This document shows positions 1 to 7,617 of a DNA stretch of 64,000 nt, piece after piece. This DNA is from Bog-756 sp963769905 (lineage in GTDB: Bacteria; Actinomycetota; Acidimicrobiia; Acidimicrobiales; RAAP-2), in contig CAVYNG010000002.1 of the NCBI GenBank assembly GCA_963769905.1, forward strand, positions 186,001 to 250,000, in the 5' to 3' direction. The stretch's first letter is position 1; each line of letters opens with the position of its first letter. The translations under genes and the position numbers were made by a program. Under the pieces are notes generated by a model. It did not search any database, had not been told where the DNA came from, and was given only the letters and a program-made list of their open reading frames with translations.

Positions 1-2
1 AG

Positions 3-788
3 ATGAAGTCCGCCGGCATCACGACGGCCGCCTCGGTGACTCCACAGCGAACCGAGGCGCTGTCCGCCGCGATCCTCGCGGCCGAGCTCGATCTCTTGGT
101 GATCCAGGGAACGGTCGTCTCCGCCGAGCACGTGTCGAAGAACGCGGAGCCGCTCAACCTGAAGCGCTTCATCCGCGAGTTCGAGATCCCGGTCATCGTC
201 GGTGGGTGCGCCTCCTACCAGGCCGGCCTCCATCTCATGCGAACCGGCGCGGTCGGGGTCCTCGTCGGGGTGGGTCCGGGCAACGCTTGCACCACCCGGG
301 GCGTGCTCGGGATCGGTGTTCCACAGGCCACCGCGATCGCGGACGTCGCGGGTGCGCGCATGCGACATCTCGACGAGACCGGCGTCTACTGCCAGGTGAT
401 CGCCGACGGCGGGATGTCGAAGGGCGGCGACGTGGCGAAGGCCGTGGCGTGCGGCGCGGACGCGGTGATGCTGGGCTCGCCTCTCTCCTCGGCGGTCGAG
501 GCCCCCGCCCGCGGCTTCCACTGGGGAATGGCCACCTTCCACCCGACTCTGCCCCGGGGTGCCCGGGTGCAGACCACGACCCGCGGCACCCTCCAGGAGA
601 TCCTGCTCGGACCCGCGCACGAGAACGACGGGCGGATGAACCTGTTCGGCGCGCTGCGCACCGCGATGGCCACCTGCGGGTACGAGACGGTCAAGGAGTT
701 CCAGAAGGCCGAGGTGATGGTCGCGCCGGCGCTCCAGACCGAAGGCAAGGCCCTTCAGCGCTCGCAGGGTGTCGGCATGGGCCGTTGA
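3..788 (+). CDS. guaB3: GuaB3-type IMP dehydrogenase family protein, C-terminal part
   Basis: This is the C-terminal 261 residues of an IMP dehydrogenase/GMP reductase TIM-barrel protein; the N-terminal portion lies before the window. The phosphate-binding and active-site loop is visible as GPGNACTTRG, with a cysteine where IMP dehydrogenases carry their catalytic thiol, followed by the flap-side motif IADGGMSKGGD and GADAVMLGSPL. The sequence follows actinobacterial GuaB3 (LLVIQGTVVSAEH, EPLNLKRFI) more closely than classical GuaB, and no CBS domains are seen in the visible part. Its stop overlaps the guaA start, so it probably acts in the XMP-to-GMP branch. GuaB3 activity itself is inferred from family. 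Confidence 0.9.
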   Translation: MKSAGITTAASVTPQRTEALSAAILAAELDLLVIQGTVVSAEHVSKNAEPLNLKRFIREFEIPVIVGGCASYQAGLHLMRTGAVGVLVGVGPGNACTTRGVLGIGVPQATAIADVAGARMRHLDETGVYCQVIADGGMSKGGDVAKAVACGADAVMLGSPLSSAVEAPARGFHWGMATFHPTLPRGARVQTTTRGTLQEILLGPAHENDGRMNLFGALRTAMATCGYETVKEFQKAEVMVAPALQTEGKALQRSQGVGMGR

Positions 789-2383
789 GCCCCGGGCCCG
801 CCGGCACCGGTGGCCTCGGTGAGGGTCCGGTCCTCGTCGTCGACTTCGGCGCCCAGTACGCGCAACTGATCGCCCGCCGGGTCCGCGAGGCGCACGTCTA
901 CTCGGAGATCGTCCCGCACACCGTCAGCGCCGCCGACCTGGTCGCGCGCCGGCCGTCGGGAGTCATCCTCTCGGGGGGGCCTAAGTCGGTCAACGAGACG
1001 CCGGCACCGACACTCGACCCTGCGATCTATTCGACGGGCATCCCGATCCTCGGCATCTGCTACGGCGCGCAGCTGCTCGCGCAGGAGCTCGGCGGCGAAG
1101 TGGCGCGCACCGGCCGAGGCGAGTACGGGCGCACGCCGCTCACCGTCGTCGGACGATCGCCCCTCTTCGTCGACTGGCCCGAAGACGCCCAGGTATGGAT
1201 GAGCCACGCCGATGCGATCACCCGGGTCCCCGACGGGTTCGAGGCGACCGCTCGGTGCCCCGACGCGCCGATCGCTGCGTTCCACGACGCCGCGCGGGCG
1301 ATCCACGGGGTGCAATTCCACCCCGAGGTGGTCCACACCGAGCGCGGGCGCGACCTCCTCGAGCGTTTCCTCTACGACGTCTGCCACTGCCTCCCGCTCT
1401 GGACCCACACCTCGATCATCGAGTCGCAGGTGGAGGCGGTCCGCGCCCAGGTCGGCTCGTCCCCGGTCCTCTGTGCGCTCTCCGGCGGGGTGGACTCGGC
1501 CGTCGCGGCCGCCCTCGTCCACAAAGCGGTCGGCGACCAGCTCACCTGTGTCTACGTCGACACCGGTCTCATGCGCGCCGCCGAGAGCGAGCAGGTCGAG
1601 GAGACCTTCCGCCGGCAGTTCCACGTCGAGCTGGTCCACGTGAAGGCGGCCGACCGGTTCTTCGAGGCGCTGGCCGGTGTGACCGACCCCGAGCAGAAGC
1701 GCAAGATCGTGGGCAATCTCTTCATCCGGATCTTCGAGGAGGTCGCCCGAGACCTGGTCGCCGACAAGGGCGCAGGGCATAGCGCGGCGGACGGGCCGTC
1801 GGGCTTCCTGGTGCAGGGGACGCTCTACCCCGACGTGATCGAGTCGGGCTCGGACTCGGCGGCAACCATCAAGTCCCACCACAACGTGGGCGGGCTTCCG
1901 AGCGACCTCGCCTTCGACCTCGTCGAGCCACTGCGGCTCCTTTTCAAGGACGAGGTGCGCGCGGTCGGGGAGGAGCTCGGCCTCCCCCCCGACATCGTCT
2001 GGCGCCAGCCGTTCCCGGGCCCCGGCCTTGCGGTGCGCATCGTCGGAGAAGTCACACCCGAGCGCGCCGACATCCTGCGGGCCGCCGACGCGATCGTCGT
2101 CGAGGAGATACGCCGGGCGGGTCTCTACCGCGAGCTCTGGCAGAGCTTCGCGGTGCTACCCGCGGTCCGTACGGTCGGCGTCATGGGTGACGGCCGCACC
2201 TACGCCTACCCGATCGTCGTCCGCGCCGTCACGAGCGACGACGCGATGACCGCGGACTGGGCGAGGATCCCCTACGACGTGTTGGAACGCCTGTCCAGCC
2301 GCATCATCAACGAGGTGGACGGCGTGAACCGGGTGGCCCTCGACATCACCTCGAAGCCGCCCGGCACCATCGAGTGGGAATGA
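785..2383 (+). CDS. guaA: GMP synthase (glutamine-hydrolysing)
   Basis: GMP synthase converts XMP to GMP using glutamine and ATP. The N-terminal class I amidotransferase has the nucleophile cysteine in GICYGAQLL (about residue 92) and the His/Glu pair in VQFHPEV. The ATP-pyrophosphatase half has the P-loop SGGVDSAV (about residue 235), KSHHNVGGLP, FPGPGLAVRI and the C-terminal KPPGTIEWE. The length of 532 aa is normal. No ATG or GTG lies in frame before the conserved start of the domain. The only candidate is TTG at 785, which overlaps the guaB3 stop as TTGA, so translation is probably coupled. The stop overlaps the helicase ATG in turn. Confidence 0.96.
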   Translation: MSPGPAGTGGLGEGPVLVVDFGAQYAQLIARRVREAHVYSEIVPHTVSAADLVARRPSGVILSGGPKSVNETPAPTLDPAIYSTGIPILGICYGAQLLAQELGGEVARTGRGEYGRTPLTVVGRSPLFVDWPEDAQVWMSHADAITRVPDGFEATARCPDAPIAAFHDAARAIHGVQFHPEVVHTERGRDLLERFLYDVCHCLPLWTHTSIIESQVEAVRAQVGSSPVLCALSGGVDSAVAAALVHKAVGDQLTCVYVDTGLMRAAESEQVEETFRRQFHVELVHVKAADRFFEALAGVTDPEQKRKIVGNLFIRIFEEVARDLVADKGAGHSAADGPSGFLVQGTLYPDVIESGSDSAATIKSHHNVGGLPSDLAFDLVEPLRLLFKDEVRAVGEELGLPPDIVWRQPFPGPGLAVRIVGEVTPERADILRAADAIVVEEIRRAGLYRELWQSFAVLPAVRTVGVMGDGRTYAYPIVVRAVTSDDAMTADWARIPYDVLERLSSRIINEVDGVNRVALDITSKPPGTIEWE

Positions 2384-4866
2384 GCGCCGGCGAGACCTCC
2401 GCGCCGCCCGAGCGCAGGGAGGAGGCGGTGCGCGCCTCCGGCCCGGGCGCGATCGACCCAGCCAGGCTGCTCGAGGACCTGACCGGCCCGCAGAGGGACG
2501 CGGTGGTCCACCGGGGGGGACCCCTCCTCGTCATCGCCGGCGCCGGTTCGGGCAAGACCCGCGTGCTCACCCGCCGCATCGCCCACCTGATCGCCACCCG
2601 CGACGCGGCGCCCTGGCAGATCCTTGCCATTACCTTCACCAACAAGGCCGCCGACGAGATGCGCCGGCGGGTCGCCGACCTGGTCGGTAGCCGCGCCACA
2701 GAGCGGATGTGGGTGTCGACCTTCCACTCGGCGTGCGTGCGGATCCTGCGCGCCCACGCCGACCGGCTCGGCTACAAGGGCTCTTTCACCATCTACGACG
2801 AGGCCGACTCGCGCCGGCTCATCGAGATGGTCACCCGTGAGCTCGGAATCGACACGAAGAAGTTCTCGCCGCGGGCGGTGCTCGGCCAGATCAGCCAGGC
2901 CAAGTCCTCCGAGCTCGGGCCCACTGAGTTCCGGGCGGGAGGGGTTTCGATCTTCGACCGGAAGGTGGCCGACGTCTTCGACCTCTACCAGGAGCGCATG
3001 CGCGCCGCCAATGCGATGGACTTCGACGATCTTCTCCTCAACACGGTGCGGCTCTTCGACACCAACCCGGACGTCCTGGCCCATTACCGCGGTCGTTTCA
3101 CCCACGTGCTCATCGATGAGTACCAAGACACGAACGCGGTCCAGAACACCCTCGCGGTCCAGCTCGCGAGTGAGCATCGCAACATCGCGGTGGTCGGTGA
3201 CAGCGACCAGTCGGTCTACCGGTTCCGTGGTGCGGACATCTCGAACATCCTCGAATTCGAGAAGGCCTTCCCCGACGCGACGGTGATCACGCTCGACCAG
3301 AACTTCCGCTCGACGCAGACCATCCTCGACGCAGCGAACGCGGTGATCGCCAACAACGTCTCGCGCAAGCCGAAGAACCTGTGGACCGAAGGTGGCGAGG
3401 GTCCCCAGATCGTCCGCTACCGGGCGGAGGACGAGCACGACGAGGCGGAGTGGGTCGCCCACGAGAGCCTGCGCCTGCATCGCGAACAGAGCCTGCGGTG
3501 GGGAGACATCGCGATCTTCTACCGGACCAACAGCCAGAGCCGAGCACTCGAAGAGGCGATGGTGCGCGCCGAGATTCCCTACAAGGTGGTCGGGGGCACC
3601 AGGTTCTACGACCGCCGCGAGGTGCGAGACGTCCTCGCCTACCTGCGGGTCCTGGTCAACCCCGACGACGAGGTCAGCTGGCGGCGGATGGTCAACGTCC
3701 CTCGCCGCGGGGTGGGCGACTCCTCGGTCGCCAAGCTGGTCGCCTGGGCCAGCCGGGAAGGAGTGTCCTTCGGCGAGGCGGTCGCCCGCGCCGAGGAGGC
3801 CGGGGTCGGCGGGAAGGCGGGGCGGGCCCTCGTCGAGCTCGACTCGTTCCTCACCTCACTGCGGTCGCATCTTGCGGTCCCCCCGCCACTCGAGAGGGAC
3901 GGGCTCGGCGGCCCCGACTCGCTGCCCCAGGTGGGCCCGCTGCCCCAGGCGGACTCGCTGACCCAGGCGGACTCGCTGACCCAGGCGGACTCGTCGTCCG
4001 AGCAGCAGTCCCCGCCGGAGCCGGTCGCCGGGCAATTCGACCTGGAGGATCCGAACGGCTCGGCCGTGTCGTCGGTCCGGCTCGGTCCGGGCGAGGTGGT
4101 GAACGCGATCCTCGAAGGCACCGGCTACCGGAACGAGCTACTCGGTGAGGGGACGATCGACGCGCTCGGGCGGGTCGAGAACGTCGACGAGCTCGCAGGG
4201 GTTGCTTCCGAGTACGACACTCTCGCCGAATTCCTCGAGGCGGCCGCGCTCGTCGCCGATTCGGACGAGCTCGAGGGGGACGGGACGAGGGTCTCGCTGA
4301 TGACGCTCCACATTGCCAAGGGGCTCGAGTTTCCGGCCGTCTTCCTCGTCGGCCTCGAGGACGGAGTCTTTCCGCACCTGCGTTCGATCGGGGACCCGGT
4401 CGAGCTCGAGGAGGAACGACGACTCTGCTACGTCGGCATCACGCGGGCCGAGCGCCACCTGTACCTCTCGCACGCATGGACCCGGATGCTCTTCGGAAGC
4501 GGTTCGTCCAACATCCCGAGCCGGTTCCTCAACGAGATCCCCGACGAACTGGTTCGCGATGCGCAGGGCACCATCCATGCAGGAACCGGCACGAGCTGGC
4601 ACGCGTGGCGTGAGGACGACGACGGCACGCCCGGCCGCACCGTGTTCGGACGTGGCAGCGCCGCCCGGCCGCGCCGGGAGCCTTCCACGACCGGGGCGGA
4701 GCAGCTGGGTCTCGCGGTCGGTGACCGCGTGGTGCACGGCAAGTGGGGTGACGGGACCGTCGTCGAGACGGCCGGCGAGGGCGATGACGCGGAGGCGGCT
4801 GTCGAGTTCGCCTCGGTCGGACTCAAGCGGCTCCTGCTGCGGATGGCACCCATGAAGAGGGCCTGA
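2380..4866 (+). CDS. pcrA: ATP-dependent DNA helicase PcrA/UvrD1
   Basis: This is a superfamily 1A 3'-5' helicase for nucleotide excision and recombination-associated repair. Visible motifs are Q-motif LTGPQRDAV, Walker A GAGSGKT (residues 54-60), ITFTNKAADEM, Walker B DEYQDTN, GDSDQSVYRFRGAD, DQNFRS, and the late motifs TLHIAKGLEFPAVFL and YVGITRAERHL. The C-terminus (VGDRVVHGKWGDGTVV) is the Tudor-like tail of PcrA/UvrD1, which in other bacteria contacts RNA polymerase. ATG 2380 forms ATGA with the guaA stop. The length of 828 aa is slightly long because of an acidic, glutamine-rich insert around residues 500-550 containing an 18-bp tandem repeat. Confidence 0.96.
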   Translation: MSAGETSAPPERREEAVRASGPGAIDPARLLEDLTGPQRDAVVHRGGPLLVIAGAGSGKTRVLTRRIAHLIATRDAAPWQILAITFTNKAADEMRRRVADLVGSRATERMWVSTFHSACVRILRAHADRLGYKGSFTIYDEADSRRLIEMVTRELGIDTKKFSPRAVLGQISQAKSSELGPTEFRAGGVSIFDRKVADVFDLYQERMRAANAMDFDDLLLNTVRLFDTNPDVLAHYRGRFTHVLIDEYQDTNAVQNTLAVQLASEHRNIAVVGDSDQSVYRFRGADISNILEFEKAFPDATVITLDQNFRSTQTILDAANAVIANNVSRKPKNLWTEGGEGPQIVRYRAEDEHDEAEWVAHESLRLHREQSLRWGDIAIFYRTNSQSRALEEAMVRAEIPYKVVGGTRFYDRREVRDVLAYLRVLVNPDDEVSWRRMVNVPRRGVGDSSVAKLVAWASREGVSFGEAVARAEEAGVGGKAGRALVELDSFLTSLRSHLAVPPPLERDGLGGPDSLPQVGPLPQADSLTQADSLTQADSSSEQQSPPEPVAGQFDLEDPNGSAVSSVRLGPGEVVNAILEGTGYRNELLGEGTIDALGRVENVDELAGVASEYDTLAEFLEAAALVADSDELEGDGTRVSLMTLHIAKGLEFPAVFLVGLEDGVFPHLRSIGDPVELEEERRLCYVGITRAERHLYLSHAWTRMLFGSGSSNIPSRFLNEIPDELVRDAQGTIHAGTGTSWHAWREDDDGTPGRTVFGRGSAARPRREPSTTGAEQLGLAVGDRVVHGKWGDGTVVETAGEGDDAEAAVEFASVGLKRLLLRMAPMKRA
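3922..3993 (+). repeat. four in-frame 18-bp tandem repeats inside pcrA
   Basis: Four consecutive 18-bp units begin at 3922, 3940, 3958 and 3976. They encode LPQVGP, LPQADS, LTQADS and LTQADS (residues 515-538). Units 3 and 4 are identical at the DNA level and units 1 and 2 are slightly diverged, so the array looks recently expanded. It keeps frame and sits in a linker-like insert between conserved helicase motifs. Confidence 0.9.
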
Positions 4867-5125
4867 GGGCCGGCGCCGCACCAGACCAGGGCCGGATCGT
4901 GAGGGGGGAGGGCGAGGCCGGCTCGTCGAGCGTCGCTCGCGACGCCGATCCGGGCGTCCACGTGGGAGAATGAGGCGCCACCCGCTCGGCCGCGGCTCAG
5001 CCGGTTCATCGAATCGTCAGCTTCTGCTGTCTCGATGGGATCGTGGCCGAAGCAGGTGGCTCCGGTCCGGCAGGCTCTGGACCGGCTGCCCACCAGACGC
5101 ACGAGAGCGAAGCGGGGAGAACGCC

Positions 5126-6535
5126 TTGGGAGGCGACACCACCCTCGATCAGAACGAGACGGCGTCCGCGCCCGATCCGACCTCGCCCGGCCTCCCCCTG
5201 ATCATCACCACCCCCGTCCACCGCAACGGCTCGGCCGGTGATTCCCCGCCACCAGTTTTCCGCGAGTCGCGCCGTGACCGGCGAGCGCGCCGTCGGGCGC
5301 GGCTCCGGCGTCGCCGCACTGTCTTCGGGCGCCACCCGAAATCGACGATCGCGCTGGTCGTCTTGCTGGCGCTGACACCTCTATGGGTCTCGCTGGGCTC
5401 GGCTGCCACCGACGATGCCCTCGGTCCGACCGTCGGTGTGCGCCTCACCGAATGGGTGAGGGACCACGGCGGCGGCTCGATCGTGACCTGGGCCGAGAAC
5501 GCCTGGTACACGTGGCACGCGCCCCCGAAGGGCGGGAAGCCGCGGCCCGGCGCGATTCCCCAGTCGACGCGCACGACCCAGACGACGGTCCCGGCAGGAC
5601 CGGCGCATCTTGCTGCGCCCGCACCGATCGTCCCGTTCGTGGCCACCCCCCTGCCCGGCGAGGGTGTGTGGCACCCGATCGGGCGCACCGTCGACAGCAT
5701 CCCGGCGATGTACGCGGCGTTCCTCCGTCCGAATACCGTCAACACCAGTCTGGTCACCGGCGTGGCTTGGATGGACACCACCCTGCTCGGTGCCACGCTC
5801 TACGCCGGGTCGATGGTCCCGACCGCCGGGTCGGCGTGGCCCAACCAGGCTCCCGTCCCGACGGCCGCCCTCTCGACGCTCGACGCAGCGTTCAACTCGG
5901 GCTTCCGGATGCCTGACTCGCAAGGCGGGTTCTACCTGGACGGGATGACCTCCCCGGGCTATCCGCTGGTCGCGGGGGCTGCGTCGCTCGTGATCACCGC
6001 GGACGGAACCGCCACGGTCGGCGCGTGGGGGACCGACGTGAAGATGTCGCCGTACGTGGTGGCGGTGCGACAGAATCTCGCGCTCATCGTGAACAACGGC
6101 CAGCCGGTACCCGGGCTCGACGCCAACGACAATCATCGGTGGGGCTCGACCCTCGGTGGCGGCGATCAGGTGTGGCGGTCCGGGGTGGGGGTCACCGCCG
6201 ACGGGGCGCTCGTCTACGCCGCTGGGACCGGCCTGTCGATCGTCGACCTGGCCAACGTGCTCGCCCGTGCCGGTGCGCTCCGCGCGATGGAGCTCGACAT
6301 CAACACGGACTGGGTCAATTTCACGAGCTTCGCTCCGCCGCCGGGTCAGCTCGCCTCACCGGTCAACGGCACGAAACTCACCCAGGACGAGGTGGCCCAA
6401 CCGAGCCGTTACTTCGCACCCCTCTCCCGCGACTTCATCACCATGTCGTTGCGCCCACCGGCGAGGGCGACGACGCCTGCCGCACCTGGTGCCCGGTCTG
6501 CGACGACCACGACCAGGCCTGCCAAGAGGCACTGA
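5126..6535 (+). CDS. membrane-anchored phosphodiester glycosidase (NAGPA-like) family protein
   Basis: The predicted 469-aa protein has a proline-rich, then strongly basic cytoplasmic N-terminus (RRDRRARRRARLRRRR), one membrane segment (about residues 75-95, STIALVVLLALTPLWVSLG) and an extracytoplasmic domain. The domain carries features I associate with the phosphodiester glycosidase (NAGPA/DUF2233) fold: AAFNSGFRM, a RSGVGVTADG strand and an acidic AMELDIN segment near the end. The substrate is unknown; a cell-wall or capsular phosphodiester is plausible given the arabinose-donor operon downstream. TTG 5126 was chosen because GGGGAG lies about 6 nt upstream and longer in-frame extensions look non-coding. 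Confidence 0.75.
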   Translation: MGGDTTLDQNETASAPDPTSPGLPLIITTPVHRNGSAGDSPPPVFRESRRDRRARRRARLRRRRTVFGRHPKSTIALVVLLALTPLWVSLGSAATDDALGPTVGVRLTEWVRDHGGGSIVTWAENAWYTWHAPPKGGKPRPGAIPQSTRTTQTTVPAGPAHLAAPAPIVPFVATPLPGEGVWHPIGRTVDSIPAMYAAFLRPNTVNTSLVTGVAWMDTTLLGATLYAGSMVPTAGSAWPNQAPVPTAALSTLDAAFNSGFRMPDSQGGFYLDGMTSPGYPLVAGAASLVITADGTATVGAWGTDVKMSPYVVAVRQNLALIVNNGQPVPGLDANDNHRWGSTLGGGDQVWRSGVGVTADGALVYAAGTGLSIVDLANVLARAGALRAMELDINTDWVNFTSFAPPPGQLASPVNGTKLTQDEVAQPSRYFAPLSRDFITMSLRPPARATTPAAPGARSATTTTRPAKRH

Positions 6536-6637
6536 GCGCTTTCCAGCGCCCCCGCCGCCGACGGCTCCGCTCCCGCCGCCGGTTCGGCTGCCTGCCCCAG
6601 AAGCTCGTTCGAGCGGTGATGTAGACACAGTAGGCAT

Positions 6638-6711
6638 ACATCATGTGATGTAAACCGACATCAAGTGATGTAGCTCTACATCAAGTGATGTAGGCATACA
6701 TCATGTGATGT
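6638..6711. repeat. array of four 14-bp palindromes at exact 20-bp pitch
   Basis: Four copies of the palindrome ACATCAWGTGATGT start at 6638, 6658, 6678 and 6698. The outer two have central T and the inner two central A. The 6-bp spacers differ (AAACCG, AGCTCT, AGGCAT), so the palindrome and the spacing are what is conserved. An additional half-site GTGATGT lies at 6616-6622. The surrounding gap 6536-6855 lies between convergent genes and contains no supported gene. The array is AT-rich compared with its surroundings. It resembles a cluster of binding sites for a dimeric DNA-binding protein, roughly two helical turns apart. No cognate regulator was identified. Confidence 0.9.
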
Positions 6712-6855
6712 CGTGTTCCCGGAAGGACCAAGGGGAGGTCCGGCAGAACGGCGGAATGGAAGACACCCGGCGGGTGGCGGGATGAAGGAGCAGCTCAGAG
6801 GGTTCGGGCAAGATCCCGCGCAAGGTCCCCGCAGGTCCCTTGCGCGGCCCGGTCC

Positions 6856-7617
6856 TCACCCGGGGAGGCGGCGCCAGAGGCCCTGGGGAAGGTGCTTCAT
6901 CGAGGCGAAGACCCACCGGAGGATCGGGGGAACGTAGATCACCCGGTCGCCCGAGGCGATGGCCCTGACCACCGCGTCGGCCACCGCATCCGGGGTAGTC
7001 GGCAGCGGGGCCGGGCTCATCCCGTCGGTCATCCGCCCCCTCACGAACCCGGGCCGAACGATGGTGACCGACGCGCCGCTGCCGACCAGGGAGTCGCCGA
7101 GTCCCTGAGCGAAGGCATCGAGGCCGGCCTTCGACGAGCCGTAGACGAAGTTCGCACGCCGAGCCCGGTCACCGGCCACGGACGAGAGCACCACCAGCCG
7201 TCCGTGCCCCTGCCGACGCAGGCGTTCCGCGACCGCGATCATGGCGGCGGCGAGCCCGGTGAAATTGGTGGTGAGCACCGAGGCCGTGGCGATCGGGTCG
7301 TGCTCGAGTTCCTCCTGGTCACCCAAGACCCCGGCCGTCACGAGGACGAGGTCGATGTCACCGAACCGGTCGAACACCCGATCCACGAGGGGACGGTGCT
7401 CCTCGACGTTCCTCGCGTCGAACTCGACGGTCTCGACGACCTCGGCGCCCGCCGCGGTGGCCCGGTCGCTCGCTTCGCGCAGCCGCTCTCCCGCCCGGCC
7501 GGCCAGGACAACAGTCCGACAGCGCAGGGAGACCAGTCGATCGACGATCGCCTGGGCGATCTCGGAGGAACCGCCGAGGACGAGGACCGACTGCGGACTG
7601 CCGACCGCGTCGATCAC
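6856..7617 (-). CDS. dprE2: decaprenylphospho-beta-D-erythro-pentofuranosid-2-ulose 2-reductase
   Basis: This short-chain dehydrogenase completes the epimerisation of decaprenyl-phosphoryl-ribose to decaprenyl-phosphoryl-arabinose, the arabinose donor for cell-wall arabinan. The Rossmann motif LVLGGSSEIAQAI is at the N-terminus, LVTAGVLGD lies in the middle, and the catalytic Tyr-Lys pair is in YGSSKAGLDAF. The length of 253 aa matches the mycobacterial enzyme as I recall it. GTG 7617 overlaps the dprE1 stop as GTGA; the open frame further upstream is the antisense shadow of dprE1. It is the last gene of the ubiA-dprE1-dprE2 operon. Confidence 0.92.
   Translation of the reverse strand: MIDAVGSPQSVLVLGGSSEIAQAIVDRLVSLRCRTVVLAGRAGERLREASDRATAAGAEVVETVEFDARNVEEHRPLVDRVFDRFGDIDLVLVTAGVLGDQEELEHDPIATASVLTTNFTGLAAAMIAVAERLRRQGHGRLVVLSSVAGDRARRANFVYGSSKAGLDAFAQGLGDSLVGSGASVTIVRPGFVRGRMTDGMSPAPLPTTPDAVADAVVRAIASGDRVIYVPPILRWVFASMKHLPQGLWRRLPG

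Noticed and set aside
755..1882. 375-aa minus-strand ORF opposite guaA
   Set aside because: Arg/Asp-rich composition typical of an antisense shadow in high-GC DNA; the plus strand carries a complete GMP synthase.
2272..3480. 402-aa minus-strand ORF opposite pcrA
   Set aside because: No recognisable domain, and entirely antisense to conserved helicase motifs.
4867..5125. N-terminal extension of the phosphodiester glycosidase-like protein starting at 4970
   Set aside because: The extra 52 residues have mixed non-coding composition, and a better start (TTG with GGGGAG) exists at 5126.
6638..6711. CRISPR-like array
   Set aside because: The repeated units are only 14-bp palindromes with 6-bp spacers, far shorter than CRISPR repeats and spacers, and there are no cas genes.
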